A stretch of 64,000 bases of DNA from Bog-473 sp963730395 (GCA_963730395.1 CAVSSK010000023.1:124001-188000), one strand, 5' to 3'; counted from the first letter of the stretch, positions 37,468 through 45,986 are shown. Numbers and translations: made by a program. The notes: generated from the letters alone by a model not told the origin.

Positions 37468-38954
37468 CGCGCCACGACCGTCCGGCCGGCGCGCAGCGAC
37501 AGAGCTTCAGCAGCGTGCGCGAACGAGACAGTGTCATCGCCGGCGAGGTCGGCGACGGTCCGCGCGACCTGTGACACCTTGTGCAGCCCGCGGGCGCTCA
37601 ACGCGCCGGACCGGAGCTTCGAGCCGAGGAGTGCCTCGGCGTCGGGCGCCAGAGGCGGGCCGCACCCCGCTTTGGGCCGAGCCGCAGCGCGAGCCCGAGC
37701 GGTGGCCACCCGGGAAGCCACGGCGGATGACGCCTCGCCCGGCACGCCGGAGAGGAGCTCGTCGGGGTCCGGCCGGCTGAGGGGGACGACGAGGTCGAAC
37801 CGGTCCAACAACGGCGCAGATATCCGGCGCCGGTAGCGGGCGCGGGCGACGGCGCTGCAGGTGCAGGCACCCTCGAAGACGCCCTCACCGCACGGGCACG
37901 GGTTCATGGCGGCGACGAGCAGGAATGCAGCCGGGAAGGTCAAGGTGCCGCCGGCACGGCTCACCCGGATGACCCCCTCCTCCAGCGGCTGGCGGAGTGC
38001 CTCGAGGGCGGCCACGGGGAATTCGCCGAGCTCGTCGAGGAAGAGGACTCCGTGGGTGGCGAGGCTCACCTCGCCGGGCCGCAGCGACCAGCTGCCGCCA
38101 CCCACCAGCGAGACGATGGAGGCCTGGTGGTGCGGGGCCCGGAACGGCGGGCGGTCGACCAGGGCGCCCTCGGGCAGCGTGCAGCCGGCGGCTGAGTGGA
38201 CTCGCGTGACGGTGAGGGCATCCTCGGGCGTGAGCGACGGGAGCAGCCCGGCGAGGCGTTCGGCCAACATCGTCTTGCCCGACCCGGGCGGCCCGATCAT
38301 GAGGAGGTGGTGGCGTCCAGCCGCGGCCACCTCCAGGGCCCGGCGACCCACCGCCTGGCCCCGCACGTCGGAGAGGTCGGGTCCGGCGGAGAGGGCGGGG
38401 GCGGTGGACCGGGGCGGGGGTTCGGGCCACTGTGCCTGGCCGCGCAGCACCCGGGTCAGCTCCCCAAGCGCAACGGCACCGTGGACGTGGCCGCCCCGCA
38501 CGAGCGCGGCCTCCCGCACGTCGCAGAGCGGCACCACGAGGCCGAGAGGCGCCGTGGCGTCGGCCAGGGCGATCATGCCGGGGACATGCCGCAGCGAGCC
38601 GTTGAGCCCCAGCTCACCGCAGAAGGCGAGCCCCTGTGTGCAGCCGACGTCGAGCTCGCCTGTGGCCACGAGCAGTCCCACCGCGATGGGAAGGTCCAGG
38701 CCGGCACCGCCTTTTCGGATGCCCGACGGTGCCAGGTTGACCACCGTCCGGCGGAGAGGCCAGGTGAAGCCGCTGGACAACAGGGCGGCACGGACCCGAT
38801 CTCGGGCCTCTCGCACAGAGGCATCGGGCAGCCCGACGATGGTGAAGCCGGGCAGTCCGTTGGACACGTGGACCTCGACGGAGACGGCACGCCCGACGGC
38901 GCCGCCCAGCGTCGCTGAGGCAATCGCGGCGAGCATGCTGGGGAACGGTCGCAC
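37464..38954 (-). CDS. comM: YifB/ComM family Mg-chelatase-like AAA+ helicase
   Basis: ComM is a hexameric AAA+ protein that promotes branch migration during natural transformation. The 496-residue protein has the N-terminal Lon-like domain (VEVHVSNGLPGFTIVGLPDASVREARDRV), Walker A MIGPPGSGKTMLAERL, VHSAAGCTLPEG, FLDELGEFP (Walker B) and MNPCPCGEG, with a cysteine pair. The GTG at 38954 has GGAGG 8 nt upstream; the ATG at 38936 would give a family-like start but has no ribosome binding site at the right distance. Next gene is dprA. Confidence 0.92.
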   Translation of the reverse strand: MRPFPSMLAAIASATLGGAVGRAVSVEVHVSNGLPGFTIVGLPDASVREARDRVRAALLSSGFTWPLRRTVVNLAPSGIRKGGAGLDLPIAVGLLVATGELDVGCTQGLAFCGELGLNGSLRHVPGMIALADATAPLGLVVPLCDVREAALVRGGHVHGAVALGELTRVLRGQAQWPEPPPRSTAPALSAGPDLSDVRGQAVGRRALEVAAAGRHHLLMIGPPGSGKTMLAERLAGLLPSLTPEDALTVTRVHSAAGCTLPEGALVDRPPFRAPHHQASIVSLVGGGSWSLRPGEVSLATHGVLFLDELGEFPVAALEALRQPLEEGVIRVSRAGGTLTFPAAFLLVAAMNPCPCGEGVFEGACTCSAVARARYRRRISAPLLDRFDLVVPLSRPDPDELLSGVPGEASSAVASRVATARARAAARPKAGCGPPLAPDAEALLGSKLRSGALSARGLHKVSQVARTVADLAGDDTVSFAHAAEALSLRAGRTVVAR

Positions 38955-39311
38955 TGGTGGCGCCTCCGTTCCCCGCCGTGCCCTTCCGTGATCAGTTGCT
39001 ACCTGGGTACCACCGTACGGTCGGAGCAGCAGGACGTCGTTGAGCGATTCATGGTCGCGTTGGAGGATGGTGAGTTGCGACCAGGCGATCCAGACACCAG
39101 CGGGTGTCGGTTCGTTGAGATACGTGGCTCTTGCGCCGCCAAGACACTCGCCATCGTCCCCGCCACTACCAAGGTACACCCGAGTGGGGGGCTTGCCGCA
39201 AGGACCTACGGCGTGTTGACAATGCACGCCACGAGCCGGTCCAAGGACGGTTGGCCCAATCGACGGTGGTAAACGAGAAAGACCGAGCGGTGTGAAGGGG
39301 ATGGTGGACGG
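38955..39311. promoter_or_regulatory. Divergent regulatory region between comM and rph
   Basis: 357 nt without a credible gene. It holds the comM ribosome binding site at one end and, toward rph, a rifamycin-associated element at 39188-39206 followed 9 nt later by TTGACA (39216-39221). No convincing -10 hexamer follows at 16-18 nt. A 94-codon open frame at 38988-39272 has no protein-like pattern. Confidence 0.65.
39188..39206 (+). promoter_or_regulatory. Rifamycin-associated element (RAE)
   Basis: GGGGCTTGCCGCAAGGACC is an imperfect inverted repeat differing at two positions from the RAE consensus as I recall it (GGGGCTTGCGGCAAGGCCC). RAEs precede rifamycin-inactivating and HelR-type genes in actinobacteria and make them rifamycin-inducible. 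It sits 105 nt before the rph ATG. Confidence 0.85.
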
Positions 39312-41909
39312 ATGGGCGGCTACGTGCTGAGTTTCGAGGAGATCGACCAGACGCAGGTCGCGATCGTTGGTGGCAAGGGTTCGCACTTAGGGGAGCTCTC
39401 GAGGATCGAAGGCATTCGCGTGCCGGCTGGCTTCTGCGTGACGACGGAGGCCTTCCGGCGGATCATGGCGGACGCGCCCTCCGTCGAGGAAGGGATCGAT
39501 CTGCTGTCGCACCTGAGTCCAGACGACCGGGAGGCGATCGGCACGCTGAGCGCGGAGATCCGCCAGGCCGTCGAAGGAGTCGCCATCCCCGGCGAGCTGG
39601 CGGCGGCGATCACCGACTCGGTTGCCCGGCTCGGCGAGCAAGCCGCCTACGCGGTCAGGTCCAGTGCTACGGCGGAGGACTTGCCGACGGCCTCCTTCGC
39701 CGGCCAACAGGACACGTACCTGAACGTCGTGGGTTCGGCGGCGATCCTCCATCACATCAGCCGGTGCTGGGCCTCCCTGTTCACCGAGCGGGCCGTGACC
39801 TACCGCCTGCAGAACGGATTCGACCAACGCAAGGTCCACATGGCCGTAGTCGTGCAGGAGATGGCCTTCCCTGAGGCGGCCGGCATCCTGTTCACGGCAG
39901 ACCCCGTCACATCCAACCGAAAGTTCGTCTCCGTGGAGGCCACCTTCGGCCTCGGGGAGTCCCTGGTGTCAGGGCGTGTGAACCCCGACGTCTACAAGGT
40001 GCGAGATGGCGAGATCGTTGCCAAAGTGGTCGCCACCAAGCAGCTTGCCATTCATGCCTCGCCTTCAGGTGGGACGCAGGAAGATGCGATCGACCCGGAG
40101 CGGCAGGGTGAGCCGGCGCTCACGGATGCGCAGGTCGTGCGGCTCGCGCGGTTGGGAAGGAAGATCGAGACGCACTTCGGCGGCCCCCAGGACATCGAAT
40201 GGTGCCTGGTCGATGACGGCTTTCAGATCGTCCAGAGTCGGCCGATCACCACGCTGTTCCCCGTCCCCGCCACGGACGACGGAGGCGACCACGTCTTTGT
40301 CTCGGTCGGTCATCAACAGATGATGACCGATCCCATGAAGCCCCTGGGGATCTCCATGTGGCAGCTGACGGCCCGGCCCCCGATGTACGAGGCCGGCGGA
40401 AGACTGTTCGTCGATGTCACCCAGCGCCTGGCGTCCCCAACGACCCGTGCAGCCCTTCTCGAAGTCATGGGAAGGGCTGATCCCTTGATCAGGGACGCGC
40501 TGGAGATCGTCCTCGAACGCGACGACTTCATCCCGTCGCTCCCGGACGAGGGTCACACCAGCGCGCCGGCCGTCAGCGCTCCCGCCCCACTCGAGACCGA
40601 TCCGGCGATCGTCGCCCAGCTGATCGGGCGCACGCAGGCATCCATAGCCGCCCTGCGGCGCGACATCCGAACCAAGTCCGGACCGTCCCTGATCGAGTTC
40701 ATCCTGGCGGACATCCAGGAGCTGAGGCGGATCCTCTTCGATCCGCAGAGCCATGAGGTGTTCATGTCGGCCATGGAGGCCACGTGGTGGCTCAACGAAC
40801 AGCTGGAGGCGTGGCTGGGAGAGAAGAACGTGGCCGACACGCTCACACAGTCCGTGCCCGACAATGTGACGTCGGAGATGGGGCTGGCGCTCCTGGATGT
40901 CGCCGATGTGATCCGGCCGCATCCGGAGGTGGTCGCCTTTCTGCAACAGGTGGAGGGGGACGATGGTTTCCTCGACGGGCTGGCGGACCTCGCAGGCGGC
41001 CGGGAAGCGCGGGTTGCCATCCGGGACTTCCTGGACAGGTACGGGATGCGTTGTGTCGGTGAGATCGACATCACGAGGCCGCGCTGGAGCGAACGCCCCA
41101 CAACGCTTCTGCCCGTGATCCTCGGCGACATCAAGAACTTCGGGCCGGGCGCCGGCGAGCGGCGGTTCGAGCAGGGGCTACGGGAGGCGCAGGCGAAGGA
41201 ACAGGAAGTGCTGGAGCGCGTGCGGGCGTTGCCGGACGGAGCGGAGAAGGCCGAGGAGACCAAGCGAAAGATCGACCGAGTGCGGACCTTCATCGGGTAC
41301 CGGGAGTATCCGAAGTTCGGCATGGTGAGTCGCTACTTCGTCTACAAGCACGCTCTGCTTGAAGAGGCCGACCGCCTCGTGGGGAGGCACGTGCTTCGTG
41401 ACAAGGAGGACATCTTCTACCTCACGTTCCAGGAGCTCAATGACGCGGTGCGGTCGAACCAAGTGGACGACCAGCTCATCGAGCAGCGCAAGGACGCATT
41501 TTTCGCATGTCAAGCGCTCACGCCGCCCCGGGTGCTCACATCGGACGGTGAGGTCGTCTGCGGGACGTACCGACGCGATCACGTGCCGACTGGTGCGCTC
41601 ATCGGCTTACCGGTTTCCGCCGGGATCATCGAGGGACGTGCTCGCGTCATCCTGGACATGGCCGAAGCCGATCTGGAGCCGGGCGACATCCTGGTCACCG
41701 CCTCCACGGACCCCAGCTGGACCCCGACCTTCGTCGTGATCGCAGGCCTCGTGACGGAAGTGGGCGGTCTGATGACCCATGGCGCAGTGATCGCACGGGA
41801 GTACGGCTTGCCGGCCGTGGTGGGCGTGGAACACGCCACCCGGCTGATCCGAGACGGGCAGCGAATCCGCGTCAACGGAACGGACGGGTACGTCGAGATC
41901 CTGTCCTAG
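39312..41909 (+). CDS. rph: Rifampin phosphotransferase
   Basis: Rph inactivates rifamycins by transferring the beta-phosphate of ATP to the C21 hydroxyl. The 865-residue protein has the three expected parts: ATP-grasp domain (VGGKGSHLGELSRI at the start; YAVRSSATAEDLPTASFAGQQDTYLNV; GILFTADPVTSNRK), the rifampin-binding domain (about 340-760, HVFVSVGHQQMMTDPMKPLG onward) and the swivelling His domain with GGLMTHGAVIAREYGLPAVVGVEHAT, whose histidine carries the phosphate. Length and the QQMMTD element favour Rph over PEP synthase. ATG at 39312 is preceded by a G-rich stretch. Rifamycin induction is expected through the upstream RAE. Confidence 0.95.
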   Translation: MGGYVLSFEEIDQTQVAIVGGKGSHLGELSRIEGIRVPAGFCVTTEAFRRIMADAPSVEEGIDLLSHLSPDDREAIGTLSAEIRQAVEGVAIPGELAAAITDSVARLGEQAAYAVRSSATAEDLPTASFAGQQDTYLNVVGSAAILHHISRCWASLFTERAVTYRLQNGFDQRKVHMAVVVQEMAFPEAAGILFTADPVTSNRKFVSVEATFGLGESLVSGRVNPDVYKVRDGEIVAKVVATKQLAIHASPSGGTQEDAIDPERQGEPALTDAQVVRLARLGRKIETHFGGPQDIEWCLVDDGFQIVQSRPITTLFPVPATDDGGDHVFVSVGHQQMMTDPMKPLGISMWQLTARPPMYEAGGRLFVDVTQRLASPTTRAALLEVMGRADPLIRDALEIVLERDDFIPSLPDEGHTSAPAVSAPAPLETDPAIVAQLIGRTQASIAALRRDIRTKSGPSLIEFILADIQELRRILFDPQSHEVFMSAMEATWWLNEQLEAWLGEKNVADTLTQSVPDNVTSEMGLALLDVADVIRPHPEVVAFLQQVEGDDGFLDGLADLAGGREARVAIRDFLDRYGMRCVGEIDITRPRWSERPTTLLPVILGDIKNFGPGAGERRFEQGLREAQAKEQEVLERVRALPDGAEKAEETKRKIDRVRTFIGYREYPKFGMVSRYFVYKHALLEEADRLVGRHVLRDKEDIFYLTFQELNDAVRSNQVDDQLIEQRKDAFFACQALTPPRVLTSDGEVVCGTYRRDHVPTGALIGLPVSAGIIEGRARVILDMAEADLEPGDILVTASTDPSWTPTFVVIAGLVTEVGGLMTHGAVIAREYGLPAVVGVEHATRLIRDGQRIRVNGTDGYVEILS

Positions 41910-41958
41910 GCCTAGGCGGGCTCACTCCCGATCCGGACCTTGGACCGCGAAACCTTGG

Positions 41959-41991
41959 ACCAATTGTCCCGTCCTTGTCGGGAATTGGTCG
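41959..41991. terminator. Terminator-like imperfect hairpin after rph
   Basis: GACCAATT and CCCG (with a GT bulge) pair with CGGG and AATTGGTC around the loop TCCTTGT: 12 bp. It lies between the convergent rph and MarR genes and has no U-run. Confidence 0.55.
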
Positions 41992-42056
41992 TCGCTCGGT
42001 CCTCTTGGCTCCCCGCAGGGCAGCGTCCGGGCGCCCGTCCCATTGGACCCCGTAAG

Positions 42057-42548
42057 TCAGGCCGTGGGCAACCGATCGCCGTTCTCGGCGGCGAGGCGTC
42101 GCCAGACCCGCTGTAGCGTGCGCCGATCGGTCGGCGACGTAGCGCTGAAGAAGGTGCGGCGGAGCACGTCGTTATGCGTTCGCCGAGCCTCCCGCAGAGT
42201 ACGGTCCCCCTCCGGCGTGAGGGCGGTGAACCACTTGCGGCGGTCGGTGGGATCGACCTCTCGCCGCACCTTTCCGTCGCGCTCGAGGCGCGTCACCAGA
42301 TGCGTGGTTCCCGCCGGGCTCAGCAACACCCGATCTGCCAGTGCCGACATCCCGAGGCGCTGATCCGGTGCATTGAACAACGTGATGAGCACGTCGAACT
42401 CGGTGACCGCAAGGCCGTGGCGGCTGCGCAGCTCCGTGTCAAGGGCCTGCACCACGGTCCGGTTCAGCATCATCAACGCGCCCCACGACTCCCATTCGTC
42501 GCGGTCCAGGAACTCGTGATCATCGACGCTTGACTTCGCCACGAACAC
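42057..42548 (-). CDS. MarR-family transcriptional regulator
   Basis: This 163-residue repressor-like protein has the MarR winged helix: LAVTEFDVLITLFNAPDQRLGMSALADRVLLSPAGTTHLVTRLERDGKVRRE, then DPTDRRKWFTALTPEGDRTL for the wing. It likely controls the divergent ABM-fold and VOC genes and itself through the palindrome between them. Two GTG codons (42548 and 42542) can serve as the start. In this neighbourhood the ligand could be an antibiotic or aromatic compound. Confidence 0.87.
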   Translation of the reverse strand: MFVAKSSVDDHEFLDRDEWESWGALMMLNRTVVQALDTELRSRHGLAVTEFDVLITLFNAPDQRLGMSALADRVLLSPAGTTHLVTRLERDGKVRREVDPTDRRKWFTALTPEGDRTLREARRTHNDVLRRTFFSATSPTDRRTLQRVWRRLAAENGDRLPTA

Positions 42549-42549
42549 G

Positions 42550-42577
42550 AGTATATTTCCTTTCGTAAGAAAATACT
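42550..42577. promoter_or_regulatory. Palindromic MarR-type operator in a divergent promoter
   Basis: AGTATATTTC and GAAAATACT are inverted half-sites (one extra base in the left arm), 9 nt apart. This 47-nt spacer is strikingly AT-rich for the window and is flanked by the MarR and ABM-fold starts. Confidence 0.6.
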
Positions 42578-42595
42578 ACCCAGGAGGGACCACCG

Positions 42596-42883
42596 ATGGC
42601 ATTCGGAGTCGTACACCACTTCCCAGGCGGGACGAAGGAGAACTACGAGGCCTCGATCGCCGCCGTGCACCCCGGCCCGGGTGTTCTTCCCGACGGGCAG
42701 ATCTTTCACGCTGCCGGCCCTTCGGCGGGAGGGTGGACGATCATGGCCGTTCACGAGTCGCGTGAGAGCTGGGAGCAATTCCGTGACGGCATCCTGCTCC
42801 CCCGGCTGCAGGCCGGCGTCGAGGGAGGCTTCCCCACCCCTCCGCAGGAGACCGAAATCGACATCGACACCTTGATCCGTTGA
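42596..42883 (+). CDS. Small dimeric alpha/beta-barrel (ABM-like) protein
   Basis: This 95-residue protein begins MAFGVVHHFPGGTKENYEASIAAVHP and contains GWTIMAVHESRESWEQFRDGILLPRL, the strand-helix rhythm of antibiotic-biosynthesis-monooxygenase-like folds. The role could be quinone or small-molecule modification. AGGAGGG lies 7 nt before the ATG. It is the first gene of a two-gene unit with a VOC protein, opposite a MarR regulator. Confidence 0.65.
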   Translation: MAFGVVHHFPGGTKENYEASIAAVHPGPGVLPDGQIFHAAGPSAGGWTIMAVHESRESWEQFRDGILLPRLQAGVEGGFPTPPQETEIDIDTLIR

Positions 42884-42897
42884 GCGGAGGGCACGAA

Positions 42898-43281
42898 ATG
42901 GTCAGGAACAACAAGATCTCCGCGGTGCTCGTTTCGACCGATCTCGAGCGCGCTCAGCGCTTCTACGAGGACAAGGTTGGCCTCGAGCTCTCTGATGAGA
43001 CGATCAAGAACCACCTGGTGTTCGAATGCGGGGACGGGACGTCACTGCTGGTCTACGGCCGCCCGAGCGGCAACCGGGCTGACCACACACAGGTTCGCTT
43101 CTGGTCGGGCGACATCGAGAAGGACGTGGAGGAGCTCGTCGCCAATGGCATCGGGTTCGAGGAATACGACATGGAGACGTTCAAGACCGTCAATCACGTG
43201 GTCACCACGAAGGGCATCGGGCGATCTGCGTGGTTCAAGGACCCCGACGGGAACACGATCGCGCTGTTTCAACCGGAATGA
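42898..43281 (+). CDS. VOC-family protein (glyoxalase/bleomycin-resistance fold)
   Basis: This 127-residue protein has the VOC pattern: ISAVLVSTDLERAQRFYEDKVGLEL in the first half and AWFKDPDGNTIALFQ at the end. VOC proteins are metal-dependent isomerases, dioxygenases or drug-binding proteins. ATG at 42898 has GGAGGG 6 nt upstream; an in-frame TTG at 42880 is less likely. Clusters with MarR and the ABM-like gene suggest detoxification. Confidence 0.82.
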   Translation: MVRNNKISAVLVSTDLERAQRFYEDKVGLELSDETIKNHLVFECGDGTSLLVYGRPSGNRADHTQVRFWSGDIEKDVEELVANGIGFEEYDMETFKTVNHVVTTKGIGRSAWFKDPDGNTIALFQPE

Positions 43282-43514
43282 TGGTCCGCTCGTAGGAACG
43301 ACTCTGAACCACAGTTCAGTCGCTTGGGGGAACCGTCAGCGTCCGGCGCGTTCGGGCCAAAGTCCGACCTGCCTGCCCGCCGACCGACCGACGCAGGGGT
43401 CGGAGCTACACACGGCCCTTCGGGGCCGCAGACTCTCCCCCAGGTCGGAAAGGCCACGGGACAAGATGGCAGCGCGCACCCGGTCCGGCGCTGACCGAAT
43501 CCAGTTGCTATTTC

Positions 43515-43559
43515 GTCAATCTGAGGTTGACAACGTAGCGTGGTCAACATAGGGTTGAC
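43515..43559. promoter_or_regulatory. Paired operator: two GTCAAY-N5-GTTGAC palindromes
   Basis: Site 1 is GTCAAT-ctgag-GTTGAC (43515-43531). Site 2 is GTCAAC-atagg-GTTGAC (43543-43559). They start 28 nt apart. Site 1 covers the -35 box and site 2 the -10 box of the HTH-Clp_N gene. Confidence 0.7.
43527..43555 (+). promoter_or_regulatory. Promoter of the HTH-Clp_N gene (leaderless)
   Basis: TTGACA (43527-43532), 17-nt spacer, TAGGGT (43550-43555), then 7 nt to the ATG at 43563. Transcription would begin on or next to the start codon. Confidence 0.75.
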
Positions 43560-43562
43560 GAC

Positions 43563-44234
43563 ATGACTCCGGGACCGACACTGCAGGAACTGATCGACGG
43601 TGTTCGAGCAGATGTGCCGGCTGACGATCCCCTACTCCAACTGTCGCAGGCCTCGAAGACCGTTACCGACCTCGAACAGACGACCGACGCGCTCCTGGGT
43701 CATTTCGTCGATCAATGCCGTCGGAGCGGTCACTCCTGGTCCGAGATAAGCGGTGCCCTCGGTGTGAGCAAGCAAGCGGCCCACAAGCGGTTCTCCTTCG
43801 ATGTTCCGACCTTCGAGCGATTTACCGAGAGAGCCCGTACCGTCCTCACTCGAGCCGAAGAAGAGGCTCGGAATCTCGGACATGGTTTCGTGGGAACCGA
43901 GCATCTCCTCCTTGCCCTTTTCGAGTCGCCCGACGGCCTGGCCGCACGAGTGCTCGGCGAAACCGGCATCACGAGATCCGTGACCGAAACGCAGATCCTG
44001 GCGCAGGTCACGCGAGGGAGCGGATCAGAGGTCGGCAGGCTCCCCTATACCCCGCGGGCGAAGGCGGCGGTTCATAACGCCGTCGGGGAGGCGGTGAAAC
44101 TGGGCCACAACTACGTGGGGACCGAACACCTTCTTCTGGGCCTGTTCCTCGATCCTGACGCAATTGCCGCCAGGGTGCTCAAGGGATTGGGCGCCGACTA
44201 CGACCACCTCAGAGTCCGCATAACCGAGGTCTGA
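43563..44234 (+). CDS. HTH plus double Clp_N domain protein
   Basis: This 223-residue protein has an N-terminal helix-turn-helix (HFVDQCRRSGHSWSEISGALGVSKQAAHKRF, about residues 47-78) and two Clp N-terminal repeats (GHGFVGTEHLLLALFE and GHNYVGTEHLLLGLFLD). Clp_N repeats bind substrates or adaptors of Clp unfoldases; here there is no AAA+ domain. The HTH and the paired operator over its own promoter suggest an autoregulated transcription factor that senses proteostasis or drugs. Similar HTH-Clp_N proteins occur across actinobacteria, but I know of no assigned role. Confidence 0.8.
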   Translation: MTPGPTLQELIDGVRADVPADDPLLQLSQASKTVTDLEQTTDALLGHFVDQCRRSGHSWSEISGALGVSKQAAHKRFSFDVPTFERFTERARTVLTRAEEEARNLGHGFVGTEHLLLALFESPDGLAARVLGETGITRSVTETQILAQVTRGSGSEVGRLPYTPRAKAAVHNAVGEAVKLGHNYVGTEHLLLGLFLDPDAIAARVLKGLGADYDHLRVRITEV

Positions 44235-44340
44235 CATCCACGAGGGTGGGTGGAGTCCGCCAACCGATACCTGGCTCGGGAGGGCGTGACGCGCCCGCGC
44301 CGCATTGCCCTCAACCGCGATGGCGGAGCGGAGCCGCGGC

Positions 44341-44664
44341 CTATGGAGCGGCGATACCCGTCGCCGCGCCCGACCCGAACCTCTGGTTCGCCACACCAAG
44401 CCGGTGTCTGACCTCCGCATCGGCCTCTTCGATCTCGCCGTCGGGGACGAACCACCGTACGACAGCGCCGATCACGTCGGGCCCGCTGCCCTCGACCCAC
44501 TGGATCGAACCCGTACGGTCCGACGGGCCTGCCAATTGGAATATCTCGGCCCACTCGAGCTCCGGCGTCGCGCTCAGCTGCCACTCGACCTCGTTCCTGT
44601 CGCCGAGCTCTCCAACGATCGTCCTGCCGACGACTGCGATGTCCTCCCGATTGACTCCTGTCAT
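44341..44664 (-). CDS. Hypothetical protein
   Basis: This 107-residue protein starts MTGVNREDIAVVGRTIVGELGD and contains VEWQLSATPELEWAEIFQLAG and GAVVRWFVPDGEIEEADAEV. The protein-like composition and a GGAGGA about 9 nt before the ATG support it as real. No family is recognised. It stands alone on the minus strand inside the plus-strand island, with its start 95 nt from the divergent VOC gene. Shadow frames on the opposite strand look worse. Confidence 0.5.
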   Translation of the reverse strand: MTGVNREDIAVVGRTIVGELGDRNEVEWQLSATPELEWAEIFQLAGPSDRTGSIQWVEGSGPDVIGAVVRWFVPDGEIEEADAEVRHRLGVANQRFGSGAATGIAAP

Positions 44665-44759
44665 GTCGCACCATCCTCCGCTTCCATCGTCCCGCCGTCG
44701 AAGTACTGGGGTCAACCGGTCGAGGGTTCAGCACGTCTGAATTTGGGAACATCCATGCC

Positions 44760-45113
44760 ATGTCCATTGATCACGTGCTCGCCGTAGTTCCCGTTTCGGA
44801 CATCGAGGTGGCGCGCCAGTGGTACGAGGCGCTCCTTGGGCGCCCGGAAGACAACCACCCCATGGGCACGCTGGTTGAGTGGAGGGTCACCGACACGGGC
44901 TGGTTGCAGGTGTTCTTCGATCCGCAACGAGCGGGCTCCACGCTTCTCAATTTCGCCGTGGACGATCTAGAGGCGCAAGCAGCTGAACTCGCGGCAAGGG
45001 GATTGGTTCTCGACGAGACCCAGGCCGCGAACAAGGGTGTCAGGACTGCCAGTATCACTGACCCGGATGGCAACCGCATCACCTTCATCGGAGGCTTCCG
45101 GGTCAACTACTGA
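44760..45113 (+). CDS. VOC-family protein (second copy)
   Basis: This 117-residue VOC protein has VLAVVPVSDIEVARQWYEALLG and SITDPDGNRITFIGGF. It is not a close copy of the protein at 42898-43281, so it is not a recent duplicate. ATG at 44760; no ribosome binding site or -10 is obvious. Confidence 0.8.
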   Translation: MSIDHVLAVVPVSDIEVARQWYEALLGRPEDNHPMGTLVEWRVTDTGWLQVFFDPQRAGSTLLNFAVDDLEAQAAELAARGLVLDETQAANKGVRTASITDPDGNRITFIGGFRVNY

Positions 45114-45231
45114 GCAATGTTGCGGGTGCCGTCGCACTCCGGGTCGGGCGCGTTGTGGTCCCACGACTCTCCGGGGCCGGCGTCGTGACGCGAAGTCACT
45201 GGAAGTCAAAGCACCGTTCGTCATTCGGTCA

Positions 45232-45237
45232 TATCCT
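45232..45237 (+). promoter_or_regulatory. -10-like hexamer of the methyltransferase gene
   Basis: TATCCT lies 8 nt before GTG at 45246. Confidence 0.45.
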
Positions 45238-45245
45238 GCGGAGTC

Positions 45246-45986
45246 GTGACTGACGAGTTTCAGTTGACTCCCGAGATATTTGACCGGGTGTTCACCGAAG
45301 TGGCACGGAGCCACTGGATCCAATCAGTCTTTGCCGAAGACTTGCCTGATGAAGTGGACGCTTTCTCGTTCATCACGCTGACCGGTTTGGAGGACATCGT
45401 CGGTTGGCTGGACATGTCACCGGGATCGCTGCTGGTCGATCTGGCCTGCGGACGGGGTGGTCCAGGGTTGTGGCTGGCCCGACGCATTGGGGTCGAGTTG
45501 GTCGGGGTGGACTTCTCCGCCGTGGGTATCGAGCACGCCCGACAGCGGGCTGCGGGGCTTGCTCGCGATGTGGATACCAGGTACCTCGTCGCCGACGCGG
45601 CCGCCACCGGACTACCCGATGGCGGCGCGGATGGGTTGGTCTGTGTCGACGCCATTCAATTGATGACACACCGTCTTGACGTGATGCGAGAAGTTCGCCG
45701 AATTCTCAAACCCGGAGCGAGAGCGGCCTTCACCACCTGGGAGGAGCCCGACCGACTCAGTGATCTCGCTGGGCTCTTCGAGGCAGTCGGACTCGAGGTG
45801 GTGGTCGTTGAGGATCGACCCGAGTGGATCGAACGAGAGCGTAGAATTTTTGAACGGGCGAAGATCGATTCGGCCACCAACGACGACCCGGGACTCAAGG
45901 GCCTCGCTGAAGAAGCGGATCGGGTACTTCCGGTGATCGATCTTGCTCGCCGAGTGCTCGGCGTGGCCCAGCGACCCCTTGGCTGA
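45246..45986 (+). CDS. Class I SAM-dependent methyltransferase
   Basis: This 246-residue enzyme has motif I LLVDLACGRGGPGLWLA, an acidic strand VELVGVDFS, RYLVADAAATGLPDGGADGLVCVDAIQLMTH (motifs II/III) and LKPGARAAFTTWEE. It would methylate a small molecule; the substrate is not readable. It could modify a drug or a lipid quinone. Starts at GTG, no ribosome binding site, first gene of a possible pair with the DUF899 gene 55 nt downstream. Confidence 0.85.
   Translation: MTDEFQLTPEIFDRVFTEVARSHWIQSVFAEDLPDEVDAFSFITLTGLEDIVGWLDMSPGSLLVDLACGRGGPGLWLARRIGVELVGVDFSAVGIEHARQRAAGLARDVDTRYLVADAAATGLPDGGADGLVCVDAIQLMTHRLDVMREVRRILKPGARAAFTTWEEPDRLSDLAGLFEAVGLEVVVVEDRPEWIERERRIFERAKIDSATNDDPGLKGLAEEADRVLPVIDLARRVLGVAQRPLG

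Noticed and set aside
39216..39221. TTGACA as a complete rph promoter
   Set aside because: No acceptable -10 at 16-18 nt; kept only as a -35 candidate.
38988..39272. 94-codon frame between comM and rph
   Set aside because: No domain pattern, no ribosome binding site, and it contains the RAE.
37464..39386. Upstream extension of comM to 39386
   Set aside because: The extra residues are not ComM-like; GTG 38954 has GGAGG at the right distance.
42880..42897. TTG start for the first VOC gene
   Set aside because: ATG 42898 has GGAGGG 6 nt upstream and gives the family N-terminus.
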